From positions 124,001 through 188,000 of the forward strand of contig NZ_JADNOP010000004.1 in assembly GCF_015557635.1 (NCBI RefSeq): DNA of 64,000 nucleotides. The letters are read 5' to 3'. Below are positions 34,186 to 42,966 of the stretch, one piece after another. This DNA comes from Fusicatenibacter saccharivorans (GTDB lineage Bacteria > Bacillota > Clostridia > Lachnospirales > Lachnospiraceae). The number at the start of each line of letters is the position of its first letter. Position 1 is the stretch's first letter. The notes under the pieces are model-generated. The model ran no database searches, was not told the origin of the DNA, and worked only from the letters and a program-made list of their open reading frames with translations. A program made the position numbers and the translations under genes.

Positions 34186-36156
34186 TTATTTTTCCAGAAC
34201 CATACGCCCCAGCTCGGAAATTTCACATCCGCCTTTTGTCCGGTGCACGATGAGATAACCGGCGGAAGAAAGCTCTCCGAGTACGGTGCGCAGAGCCGCT
34301 TCGGATACAAAGGTTTCTCCGTCTGCCAGTCCGTTTTTGATTGCCAGGCGGCCTGCTTTCGGATGCGTCGATACGAAAGAAAGAACCTGATATTGAAGGT
34401 CGGTGAGGGAAACGTCAGCCATCTGGCGGGAGCGGAGGTACGTCGGCAGATCGGAAAGCTGCAGCTTATGGCTGCTGTACCGGGTAAACAGGCTGCAGGA
34501 CAGATTGTACAGCTCATGAATATTTCCGGGGTACGCATATTCCTTCAGAAAGCGCAGAAGCCCTTCCGAAAAGATCCGGTCGCAGGTCATATCGGTGTTG
34601 TGGAAAAACTGAAGCAGAAAGTAATTGAGAAGATCGGGAATATCCTCCCTGCGTCTGCGGAGCGGGACAGTCTGAAGCTCTGAAGCACTTAAAAGGTGAA
34701 AAAGTTCCCGCAGGAAGGTTCCTTTTTCTACTTTTTTATACAGGTTATCATCCGCAATGGCAATGATCCGCACATCGAAACGGCGGGTTTCCGGTGCGGA
34801 AAAGAAGTTACCATGAACATTGGTAAGAACATTGACCAGCAGATCCTGAATGGAAAGCGGAAAACGGTCCACCTGGGAAAGGACGAGTGTGCCATGGTTG
34901 GTTTCGGCAAGAAGCCGGAGCAGAGAAGCTTCGGTCAGATCATTTCCCGGAGAATGAAGAACGGAAAAAGGATAATGATGGCGGCGCGAAAAATTGTGGA
35001 TCGCACGTGCGAGTGTCCTGCGCTGTGTACCGCTTTCTCCCTGGATCAGAATCGGAAAATCAAAAAGTGCAAGATGTCTGGCCTGCGCCATCAGATTCTG
35101 GACGGAATCTGCGTGGGACAGGGAAAGTGAAAAGGTACGGGAGGAAGCAAAAAAAGTGCTTTCTTCCGTTTTTTCGTCTTTCGGAACCGACATTTCCGTG
35201 GATCTGCCCTCGGGAAGAAACGCAAGAAAAACAGGCTCTGTATCCGGAAAAACCATAGAGAGAACGCTTAACGTGATCTGTGTTTTCTGATCCGAAAGGA
35301 GAATAGTCCAGTCACCGTTGCGGTCGAAAGCCGTATCCGCGTAGGCAGGCGGAAAACATTCCGAAAAAGGCTGTCCTTCAAAGTTGGAGGAGGGAAGCGA
35401 GAAGGCATGTGCAAATTTAGTATTCATAAACTGAATGCGGCCATCCGCACCAAACAGACAGATGCCAATGGGAAGAGAGAACAGGATCACCTGCATGAGC
35501 TGTTCGGTCTGTACATAATTGGTATAGTAAGTTTCTGAGGTCTTGACGGTGTGAAGAATCTGATTGACATAATTGCGCGATACACGGTTTACGGTCTGCA
35601 GAGGAATGTTGAAATATTCGCAGAGCTGTAAAATAGTGGAAATATCGATGATACGGTTGCCGATATCCAGCACATTCGGAATGCGGGAAGGAACGAGCTG
35701 CGGCTCGCCGGCGGTGATAGCAAACTGAATGTCAGACTCGGTATCCTTGCATCCTGGATAAAACGGAACAAAGTCATATTGTGTGACGCCGCATTCCTCA
35801 AGCTGGGAAATGATAGCGAGCGTGGAATATTTATCATCGTTTACCAGATAGACACGTTCGTGCGGCGGAATCTGAATGATTTTATCCAGGAACATATGGT
35901 TGAAAACGCGGTCGCAGGGGAGCTGCAGAATGGAAGGGTCGATGGTAAGCGGAAAGTTTTCCATGGCGCGGGCGGTTGGAAAAAGGACGCACTGGTATCC
36001 CCGGAAGAGGGATGGGTCTGTGGCCTGTTCTCTTAAAAGGGTATTAAAGGTGAGATATTCACCGAGCACGGAGTGAAGATAAGACTGAAATTCGGAAAGC
36101 ATTCGTTTCCGGGAAGAAATGATCAATACGTTGCCAAGCTTTTGTTTTCTGTTCAT
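34186..36156 (-). CDS. Degenerate sigma54-activator-like regulator with PAS domain
   Basis: A 656-residue protein built like a bacterial enhancer-binding protein but altered. Residues 1 to about 200 resemble the PrpR N-terminal sensor; a PAS domain follows (about 230-310, LPIGICLFGADGRIQFMNTKFA). An AAA+ region (about 365-560) includes the RRRREDIPDLLNYFL motif. The Walker A reads GESGTQRRT, lacking the Gly-Lys, and no GAFTGA loop is seen, so ATP-driven sigma54 activation looks lost. The C-terminus is a winged-helix DNA-binding region rather than a Fis-type one. It is divergent from the peptide ABC operon and likely controls it. AGAGGTCCC precedes the ATG. Confidence 0.75.
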   Translation of the reverse strand: MNRKQKLGNVLIISSRKRMLSEFQSYLHSVLGEYLTFNTLLREQATDPSLFRGYQCVLFPTARAMENFPLTIDPSILQLPCDRVFNHMFLDKIIQIPPHERVYLVNDDKYSTLAIISQLEECGVTQYDFVPFYPGCKDTESDIQFAITAGEPQLVPSRIPNVLDIGNRIIDISTILQLCEYFNIPLQTVNRVSRNYVNQILHTVKTSETYYTNYVQTEQLMQVILFSLPIGICLFGADGRIQFMNTKFAHAFSLPSSNFEGQPFSECFPPAYADTAFDRNGDWTILLSDQKTQITLSVLSMVFPDTEPVFLAFLPEGRSTEMSVPKDEKTEESTFFASSRTFSLSLSHADSVQNLMAQARHLALFDFPILIQGESGTQRRTLARAIHNFSRRHHYPFSVLHSPGNDLTEASLLRLLAETNHGTLVLSQVDRFPLSIQDLLVNVLTNVHGNFFSAPETRRFDVRIIAIADDNLYKKVEKGTFLRELFHLLSASELQTVPLRRRREDIPDLLNYFLLQFFHNTDMTCDRIFSEGLLRFLKEYAYPGNIHELYNLSCSLFTRYSSHKLQLSDLPTYLRSRQMADVSLTDLQYQVLSFVSTHPKAGRLAIKNGLADGETFVSEAALRTVLGELSSAGYLIVHRTKGGCEISELGRMVLEK

Positions 36157-36286
36157 AAAGGGACCTCTTTTCCTGCTAAAAAGTGGTAATGGGTTAAAAA
36201 TTAGGATAATTATATCATTTTTGACGAAAATAAACAACCTAAATGCAAAAAGACAAAAAAGAAAAGAAAAAATCAGGAAGAATGCT

Positions 36287-36315
36287 TTGACATAGTGACG
36301 CATTACATCTATAAT
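36287..36315 (+). promoter_or_regulatory. Consensus promoter of the peptide transporter operon
   Basis: TTGACA at 36287-36292, 17-bp spacer, TATAAT at 36310-36315. The perfect sigma-A boxes argue against sigma54 control, although the divergent regulator is of sigma54-activator ancestry. The rest of 36157-36286 is AT-rich with no gene. Confidence 0.88.
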
Positions 36316-36321
36316 ACCGAT

Positions 36322-36368
36322 TAAGCAAAGGGGCTGTAAAAAAAAGGTAAGGCATCTTTGCTCTTTTT
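36322..36368 (+). terminator. Possible leader attenuator
   Basis: AGCAAAG (36324-36330) pairs with CTTTGCT (36356-36362), followed by CTTTTTT. It starts right at the predicted transcription start, so most transcripts could stop early unless antiterminated. The 25-nt loop makes it weaker than a classical terminator. Confidence 0.45.
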
Positions 36369-36444
36369 TATATCATGGTTCTGTTATCTGTGAAAAGAAA
36401 GAACAAAGAAAACAGCAACACTTGCAGAAAAGGAGGAGACAACA

Positions 36445-38145
36445 ATGAAAAAAAGACATGTAATGCGTGCTCTGGTTGCAGCAGCAACGGCACTGGCACT
36501 GACAGCATGTGGATCGACAGGTTCTTCTGACACAAGTAAGAGCACATCAACAGCATCTGCTGCATCGACCTCATCCAGTTCGGAAGCAGATACGAAGAAT
36601 ACCATCTCGATTCCGGCAGGCGAGTCGGTATCCCAGGATTCTGATGTTACGGCAATGGTAGCTGTAGACTTTACCACCATGGATCCGATGGATACTTCCG
36701 ATACACTTTCCGGTGGTGTACAGCGAATGATGATGGACGGTCTGTTTGGATTCGATGAGAATATGCAGATCATTCCGATGCTGGCAACCAGCTACGAAGC
36801 AAACGATGAAGCAACCGAGTATACGATCCATCTTCGTGAGGGCGTAAGCTTTACCGATGGAACTCCGTGGAATGCAGACGCCCTGATTGCAAACGTAAAT
36901 AAATGGGCAGATAAGAGCCTTGGACTGAAACGTACTACATTCCTCTGCAATGTTCTGGATCATGCAGAGAAGATAGATGATTATACCGTTAAAATTTATT
37001 TAACACAGTCATTCGGTGCTTTCATCAGCAACCTGGCACATCCGGCTACGCTGATCATGAGCCCGAAACAGATTGAAGCAGGAGAAGATGCCTGTGCACA
37101 GGCACCGGTAGGAACCGGCCAGTACAAATTTGTTGAGTGGGTTGCCGGTGACCATATGAAGGTAGAGCTGAACAAAGACTGGTGGGGATATGACGCAGAC
37201 GTCTGCGGCGGAACTGCTCTGGCAGATGCAGATGCAGGATTTAAGAGCATCACATTCAAACCGGTTGCAGAAAGTGCTACCCGTGTATCTGCAGTTCAGG
37301 CAGGTGACGCACAGATTATGTGGTCTGTACCGACCGAAAGCGTTGACACCTTAAAAGGTGACAGCAACGTATTCGTTGGAATGGGCGACAGCATCGCCGT
37401 ATGGTACTTCTTCATGAATACACAGAAAGCACCGTTCAACGATGTTAAGGTTCGTGAGGCAATGGCTTATGCAATCAACAAAGAGGCATATATCCAGGTC
37501 GTTATGAACGGTTACGGTTCTGTGGCAACTTCTATGGTAGGAGAAGAAGTACAGCACTACAAAGGAAATGATCCGTATTCCTACGATCCGGAAAAAGCAA
37601 AAGAGCTGTTAAAGGAAGCAGGATATCCGGATGGATTTACCACAACACTGATGTACAGCAACACGACAGCAAATCAGAAAAAAGCAGAGTTCTACAAACA
37701 GCAGCTTTCTGAGGTTGGTATTGATCTGGAATTGAACGGAATGGAAAGTGCCGTTCTGAATGAAAAGGTTCAGGGAGCTGACTGCGCAGGAGCAGATGCC
37801 GAGGTTGAATGCTACTTAAGCGGATGGTCTACTTCCACCGGTGATGCTGACTGGGGACTTCGTCCGATGCTGGCAACCGAGTCTGAGCCGCCGATGAGCT
37901 ACAATGTCAGCTACTATGAGAATGAAAAAGTAGATCAGCTTCTCAAAGACGGTCTTGCAACTGCAGATGAAGACAAACGTGGTGAGATCTATGGAGAAGT
38001 ACAGGATATCGTATGGAAGGATCTCCCGCTGCTCTGCATCGCAAGCGATAAAAACATCTGGGCAACCAGCAACAACATTACCGGAGTATATCTGTTAGGC
38101 GATGGAAGCATCGGTATGAGAAATGCCAGAATGGCAGCCGAATAA
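36445..38145 (+). CDS. Peptide ABC transporter substrate-binding lipoprotein (SBP_bac_5)
   Basis: A 566-residue lipoprotein of the DppA/OppA binding-protein family. The signal peptide ends in LTACG with the lipobox Cys at about residue 22, followed by a Ser/Thr-rich linker and the family segments TMDPMDTSD, YTIHLREGVSFTDGTPWNADA and NVREAMAYAIN-type (KVREAMAYAINKEAY). It captures di- or oligopeptides for the permeases downstream. GGAGGAGACAAC precedes ATG. A stem-loop at 38174-38212 separates it from the permease genes. Confidence 0.93.
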   Translation: MKKRHVMRALVAAATALALTACGSTGSSDTSKSTSTASAASTSSSSEADTKNTISIPAGESVSQDSDVTAMVAVDFTTMDPMDTSDTLSGGVQRMMMDGLFGFDENMQIIPMLATSYEANDEATEYTIHLREGVSFTDGTPWNADALIANVNKWADKSLGLKRTTFLCNVLDHAEKIDDYTVKIYLTQSFGAFISNLAHPATLIMSPKQIEAGEDACAQAPVGTGQYKFVEWVAGDHMKVELNKDWWGYDADVCGGTALADADAGFKSITFKPVAESATRVSAVQAGDAQIMWSVPTESVDTLKGDSNVFVGMGDSIAVWYFFMNTQKAPFNDVKVREAMAYAINKEAYIQVVMNGYGSVATSMVGEEVQHYKGNDPYSYDPEKAKELLKEAGYPDGFTTTLMYSNTTANQKKAEFYKQQLSEVGIDLELNGMESAVLNEKVQGADCAGADAEVECYLSGWSTSTGDADWGLRPMLATESEPPMSYNVSYYENEKVDQLLKDGLATADEDKRGEIYGEVQDIVWKDLPLLCIASDKNIWATSNNITGVYLLGDGSIGMRNARMAAE

Positions 38146-38173
38146 CGGCAGACTGAAACAAGGATATGAAAAA

Positions 38174-38212
38174 GACCCCGGCGTCCTTCCATCAAAAGAG
38201 GGCGCCGGTTTC
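38174..38212 (+). terminator. Stem-loop between binding-protein and permease genes
   Basis: CCCCGGCGTCC pairs with GGGCGCCGG around an AT-rich loop, with a short T tail. It probably reduces readthrough to balance excess binding protein against permeases. Confidence 0.6.
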
Positions 38213-38285
38213 TTACAAACAGGAAAGCAGGCAGTGATCCGTGGGATTGTACCTGTAGGATAAGCATGAAAGTAGGAGATACAAT

Positions 38286-39206
38286 ATGCCAAAATATATA
38301 CTGAAGCGTATTGTGGGTACGATCCCCACACTGATTATTGTTGTTACATTTGTATTTTTCTTTGTCCGCCTGATTCCGGGAGATCCGGCGAGACTCGTTG
38401 CAGGAGAGCAGGCAACACAGGATGACGTAGAGGCAGTAAGAGAAGAGCTTGGCCTCAATAAATCCATTCCGACACAGTATGTTACCTATGTGACAGGACT
38501 TTTAAAAGGAAATCTCGGAACATCCCTTCGCACAAAGCAGCCAGTTACAAAGGAGGTTGCGGGAAGATTCGGAAATACCGTTCGTCTGGCATTTGTCACA
38601 TTGCTGTGGAGTTCGGTTGTGGGTGTGCTCTTTGGTGTGTGGTCCGGAACTCACAGGGGAAAATGGCAGGATTATACCGGAATGACGATTGCGGTCTCGG
38701 GTATTTCGCTCCCCTCGTTCTGGATCGGCTTTCTGCTGATTATGCTGTTTGCGGTAAAACTGCGAATTCTGCCGACAACAAGCGGAACAAGCCTGAAAAG
38801 TCTGATTATGCCGTCGATCACGCTCGGCGTCGGAATTGCAGCCGTGATCGCACGATTTACAAGATCCTCCATTATTGAGGTTTTAAAAGAAGATTATGTC
38901 AGAACAGCAAGAGCAAAAGGAATCAAAGAAAAGGTTGTGATCTGGAAGCATGTTTTCCGCAACTCCATGATCTCCGTCGTGACGGTTGTGGGTCTGCAGT
39001 TCGGCTTTCTGCTGGGAGGTTCTGTTGTCACAGAAACGGTATTTGCCTATCCTGGCCTTGGCTCCCTTCTGATTGAATCGGTCAATTACAGAGATTATCC
39101 GGCAATCCAGTCCCTGATTCTGATCTTTTCGCTGCAGTTTATCGTCATCAACCTGATTGTCGATATCCTCTATGCGGTTCTGAATCCGGAAATTAAACTT
39201 CAGTAG
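38286..39206 (+). CDS. Peptide ABC transporter permease, DppB/OppB type
   Basis: A 306-residue permease with six membrane segments. It starts with the family motif KRIVGTIPTLIIVVTFVFFFVRLIPGDPA-type helix and contains the cytoplasmic coupling loop DYVRTARAKGIKEKVVIWKHVFRNS (residues about 200-224). It pairs with the DppC-type permease next to it. Confidence 0.93.
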   Translation: MPKYILKRIVGTIPTLIIVVTFVFFFVRLIPGDPARLVAGEQATQDDVEAVREELGLNKSIPTQYVTYVTGLLKGNLGTSLRTKQPVTKEVAGRFGNTVRLAFVTLLWSSVVGVLFGVWSGTHRGKWQDYTGMTIAVSGISLPSFWIGFLLIMLFAVKLRILPTTSGTSLKSLIMPSITLGVGIAAVIARFTRSSIIEVLKEDYVRTARAKGIKEKVVIWKHVFRNSMISVVTVVGLQFGFLLGGSVVTETVFAYPGLGSLLIESVNYRDYPAIQSLILIFSLQFIVINLIVDILYAVLNPEIKLQ

Positions 39207-39218
39207 GAGATGAGTGGA

Positions 39219-40103
39219 ATGAAAGAAAAGAAAAAAGTACAGACCGAGAACCAGGAGAGAATTAAAACTCCGTTTTCTGAGATGGTTCGAAAATTTAAAA
39301 AACAGAAAAATGCAGTAGTTGCGCTTTGTTTTATCATTTTTCTCATTTTCCTTGCGTTTTTCGGAAGCAAAATTGTGCCGTACGGAATCAATGAGTATGA
39401 TTACAATGCGATTCTGCAGGGACCAAGTATGAAGCACCTGTTTGGAACGGATGAGTTTGGACGGGATCTGTTTTCCCGTATCGTCTGTGGAACCCGGATT
39501 TCACTTGCAGTCGGATTCGGCGCTGTTACGGTCGGTGCAGTCTGTGGTACCATTCTCGGACTTCTGGCCGGATATTACGGCGGATGGATGGATTCTATTA
39601 TTATGAGAATCTGCGATGTCCTGTTCGCTTTTCCGGGACTGATTCTTGCAATCGCCATCGTGGCAATCCTCGGAAGCGGCATGACAAACGTTGTGATTGC
39701 GGTCGCTGTCTTTTCTACACCGACCTTCGCACGACTTGTCCGAAGCAAAACGCTGACCCTGAAAAATTCCGTCTTTGTCCTGGCGGCACGGAACATCGGT
39801 GTTTCCGATGCAAGAATTCTGTTTCACCATATTCTGCCGGGAGCCATTCCGGACATCATTGTACAGTATTCCATGTCATTTGGATCTTCCATTCTGACAG
39901 CATCGAGCCTTTCCTTCCTGGGAATGGGCGCACAGCCGCCGACACCGGAATGGGGACTGCTTCTTTCCAACGGAAGAAACTATATGGCAAGTGCAATGTA
40001 TGTGACGATTTTCCCGGGTCTTGCGATTTTCCTTACCGTACTGAGCTTTAACCTGTTAGGCGACGGACTTCGCGATGCACTCGATCCGAAACTTTCCGAT
40101 TGA
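39219..40103 (+). CDS. Peptide ABC transporter permease, DppC/OppC type
   Basis: A 294-residue permease with an N-terminal charged tail, a first helix near residue 35, the extracytoplasmic GTDEFGRDLFSRIVCGTRISL motif (residues about 73-93) and the EAA-like loop VLAARNIGVSDARILFHHILPG. Both ATG 39210 and ATG 39219 are in frame; 39219 is chosen because GTAGGAG touches the first ATG and suits the second. Confidence 0.92.
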   Translation: MKEKKKVQTENQERIKTPFSEMVRKFKKQKNAVVALCFIIFLIFLAFFGSKIVPYGINEYDYNAILQGPSMKHLFGTDEFGRDLFSRIVCGTRISLAVGFGAVTVGAVCGTILGLLAGYYGGWMDSIIMRICDVLFAFPGLILAIAIVAILGSGMTNVVIAVAVFSTPTFARLVRSKTLTLKNSVFVLAARNIGVSDARILFHHILPGAIPDIIVQYSMSFGSSILTASSLSFLGMGAQPPTPEWGLLLSNGRNYMASAMYVTIFPGLAIFLTVLSFNLLGDGLRDALDPKLSD

Positions 40104-40118
40104 TAAGGAGGAGCAGAA

Positions 40119-41132
40119 GTGGCTACTGATAACGTACTTGAGATAAAAAATTTACATACGTATTTCTATACCGATGGCGGCGTGATCAAAGCAGTAGACG
40201 GTGTCGATGTGGAGCTTCGACGCGGCGCAACGCTTGGCATCGTAGGTGAGTCGGGAAGTGGAAAGAGCGTGACATCCCTCTCTGTGATGGGATTACTGAC
40301 CGGAACGAAAGGAAAAATTGCTGATGGCGAAATCCTGCTGGATGGCGATGACATTGTAAAGCTGACGAAGGAACAGCAGAGAAAGCTGCGCGGAAGCAAA
40401 ATTTCCATGATTTTCCAGGAACCGATGACCAGTCTGAATCCGGTCATGAAGATTGGAGACCAGGTGGCAGAATGTGTTCTGCAGCACGAAAAAATATCAA
40501 AAAAAGAGGCACTGAAAAAGGCGGAAGATATGCTCCGGAAAACGGGTGTTCCGCGTGTGGAACATATGATGAAGGAGTATCCGTTCCAGCTTTCCGGCGG
40601 CCAGAGACAGAGGGTCATGATTGCCATGGCGCTTGTATGCAAGCCGGAAATCCTGATTGCGGATGAGCCGACGACCGCACTGGATGTAACGATTCAGGCA
40701 CAGATACTGGATTTGATGAATCAGCTGAAAAAAGAGACAGGTACATCGATCCTGTTTATTACACATGATCTTGGTGTTGTCGCAGAGGTCTGCGATGATG
40801 TTGCCGTTATGTACTGCGGCCGCGTGGTAGAGCGCGGAGATGTAAAAACAATTTTCGCCAATCCGTCCCACCCGTATACGAAGGGACTGCTGGGATCGAT
40901 TCCGAGACTGGGAGACGCCGGAAAAGAACTGAAGTCGATTCCGGGTAACGTTCCAAACCCGAAATATATGCCGAAAGGCTGCAAATTTGAGCCGCGATGT
41001 CCATACGCTTCGGAAAAATGCCGCGAGGAAGAACCGGGATTTTTCCAGATCGAGGAAGGCCATATCAGCAGATGCTGGCTCTGCGAAAGCGGACAGCTCA
41101 AAACAGATCACGTAGAGAAGGCAGGTGACTAG
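40119..41132 (+). CDS. Peptide ABC transporter ATPase, DppD/OppD type
   Basis: A 337-residue ATPase with Walker A GESGSGKSVTSLS (near residue 44), signature LSGGQRQRVMIAMAL, Walker B ILIADEPTTALD, and the C-terminal oligopeptide-ABC extension with a Cys cluster (GCKFEPRCPYASEKC and later CWLC), which in this family binds an iron-sulfur centre. GTG start at 40119 with GGAGGAGCAGAA. The next gene begins one base after its stop. Confidence 0.94.
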   Translation: MATDNVLEIKNLHTYFYTDGGVIKAVDGVDVELRRGATLGIVGESGSGKSVTSLSVMGLLTGTKGKIADGEILLDGDDIVKLTKEQQRKLRGSKISMIFQEPMTSLNPVMKIGDQVAECVLQHEKISKKEALKKAEDMLRKTGVPRVEHMMKEYPFQLSGGQRQRVMIAMALVCKPEILIADEPTTALDVTIQAQILDLMNQLKKETGTSILFITHDLGVVAEVCDDVAVMYCGRVVERGDVKTIFANPSHPYTKGLLGSIPRLGDAGKELKSIPGNVPNPKYMPKGCKFEPRCPYASEKCREEEPGFFQIEEGHISRCWLCESGQLKTDHVEKAGD

Positions 41133-41133
41133 G

Positions 41134-42126
41134 ATGTCGGATACATTACTTAGAGTAGAGGATTTGAAAATTTATTATCCGGTTGCCGGAAGCGGATTTG
41201 GGAAAAAGGAATTCGTCAAAGCGGTAGACGGAGTTACCTTTGAGGTGAAAAAAGGCGAGGTATTCGGAATTGTAGGCGAGTCCGGCTGCGGAAAATCCAC
41301 GCTGGGAAGAGGGGTCTGCAAACTGGAAAATCTGACATCGGGCCATGTGTATCTGGATGGAGAAGATATTACAGAGTACAATGACCGGAGAATGCGTTCC
41401 ATCCGGAAAAAGGTACAGATGGTTTTTCAGGATCCGTATGCGTCCCTGAATCCACGGATGTCCGTTTTTGACATCATTGCAGAGCCGCTGCTGGTGCATC
41501 ATCTGTATCAGGATAAAGCGGATCTGGAAAAGAAAGTGCTGGATCTTTTGCACCGGGTAGGACTGGATGACTACCATGCAAACCGTTATCCACATGAATT
41601 TTCCGGCGGTCAGCGTCAGAGAATCGGAATTGCCCGTGCGCTTGCGGTAGAACCGTCTCTGATCATCGCAGACGAACCGGTTTCGGCACTGGATGTGTCT
41701 ATTCAGGCGCAGGTTCTGAATCTTTTAAATGAACTGAAGCATGATCTGGATCTGACCTATATTTTTGTTGCACATGACCTGAGCGTTGTGGAATACATCA
41801 GTGACCGTGTCGGCGTTATGTATCTCGGCAATTTCGTGGAGGTCGGAGAAAAAGAGAAAATTTACAGCAATCCGATGCATCCGTATACGCAGGCACTGCT
41901 TTCCGCAGTTCCGGTTCCGGATCCGACGGCAAAAAGAGAAAGAATTCTGCTTGAGGGAAGTATCCCATCCGCCCACAAGCCGCCGACAGGCTGCAAATTC
42001 CATACCAGATGTCCAAAATGCATGGAATGCTGCAAAACACAGGCGCCGGAGCGGTATGAAGTGGATGACGGACATTACGTATATTGTCATCTTTATGATA
42101 AAGAAAGAAGGAAACAGCAGAAATGA
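41134..42126 (+). CDS. Peptide ABC transporter ATPase, DppF/OppF type
   Basis: A 330-residue second ATPase with Walker A GESGCGKSTLGRG, signature FSGGQRQRIGIARAL, Walker B LIIADEPVSALD and the C-terminal Cys motif GCKFHTRCPKCMECC. ATG 41134 is preferred over the in-frame GTG at 41125, which lies inside the previous gene. Its stop overlaps the D-aminopeptidase start in ATGA, tying the transporter to the hydrolases. Confidence 0.94.
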   Translation: MSDTLLRVEDLKIYYPVAGSGFGKKEFVKAVDGVTFEVKKGEVFGIVGESGCGKSTLGRGVCKLENLTSGHVYLDGEDITEYNDRRMRSIRKKVQMVFQDPYASLNPRMSVFDIIAEPLLVHHLYQDKADLEKKVLDLLHRVGLDDYHANRYPHEFSGGQRQRIGIARALAVEPSLIIADEPVSALDVSIQAQVLNLLNELKHDLDLTYIFVAHDLSVVEYISDRVGVMYLGNFVEVGEKEKIYSNPMHPYTQALLSAVPVPDPTAKRERILLEGSIPSAHKPPTGCKFHTRCPKCMECCKTQAPERYEVDDGHYVYCHLYDKERRKQQK

Positions 42127-42923
42127 AGCTTTTTATCAGTGCAGATATCGAGGGCTGTGCCGGAGTGGCACTGACCGATGAAACACATAAGAAGGAAAGC
42201 GTATACCAGAGATTTGCAGAGGAGATGACCGAAGAGGTCGTTGCGGCATGCGAAGCAGCACATGAAGCGGGTGCGGATGAGATTGTCGTAAAGGACGGTC
42301 ACGGAGATGCATCCAACATTGACCCGCTGAAAATGCCGGAGTATGTCACCCTGATCCGGGGAAAGAGTGGTCATCCGTATAATATGATGTATGGTATCGA
42401 CGACAGCTATGACGGTGTACTGTATCTTGGATACCATGCACCGGCAGGAGATCCGAATTTTTCGATCAGCCACACATCGACAGGAAACAGCCTGTATATT
42501 CATCTGAATGGAAAAGTGATGAGTGAGTGCATGCTGAACAGCTATACAGCAGCATCACATCACGTACCGGTGCTGTTTCTTTCCGGAGATGAAGAGATCT
42601 GCCGTCAGGCCAAAGAACTGATTCCGGGCATTACGACAGTGGAAACGAAGCATGGTGTCGGTGCGGCAACGTGGTGCAAGGCGAAAGGAAAAGTGATATC
42701 CGAAATCCGGGAAGGGGTAAAAAAGGCAGTTGCCGGACAGAAAAAAGAGTGCCAGGTGGCTCTTCCGGAGCACTTTACATATGAGGTAACATATAAAGAC
42801 TGGAAAAAAGCGTACACGATGTCGTTTTATCCGGGAATGCAGAAGGTAGATACCTTCACAAATAAGCTGGAGACAGATCGCTGGATGGATATTGTCACAG
42901 CACACTGCTTTGTTGTATATTAA
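42123..42923 (+). CDS. M55 family D-aminopeptidase (DppA/DciAA type)
   Basis: A 266-residue zinc-dependent D-stereospecific aminopeptidase of the M55 family, which in Bacillus cleaves D-Ala-containing di- and tripeptides. Zinc ligands are visible in SADIEG (Asp and Glu near residues 7-9), KDGHGDASNID (His near 61) and the LGYHAPAG segment (His near 105). Length is typical. It is translationally coupled to the transporter ATPase, so the imported peptides probably contain D-residues, for example from cell wall. Confidence 0.92.
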   Translation: MKLFISADIEGCAGVALTDETHKKESVYQRFAEEMTEEVVAACEAAHEAGADEIVVKDGHGDASNIDPLKMPEYVTLIRGKSGHPYNMMYGIDDSYDGVLYLGYHAPAGDPNFSISHTSTGNSLYIHLNGKVMSECMLNSYTAASHHVPVLFLSGDEEICRQAKELIPGITTVETKHGVGAATWCKAKGKVISEIREGVKKAVAGQKKECQVALPEHFTYEVTYKDWKKAYTMSFYPGMQKVDTFTNKLETDRWMDIVTAHCFVVY

Positions 42924-42966
42924 GAATATAAATCTGATAGAAAACCAAAGAAAAGAGGATAAAACA

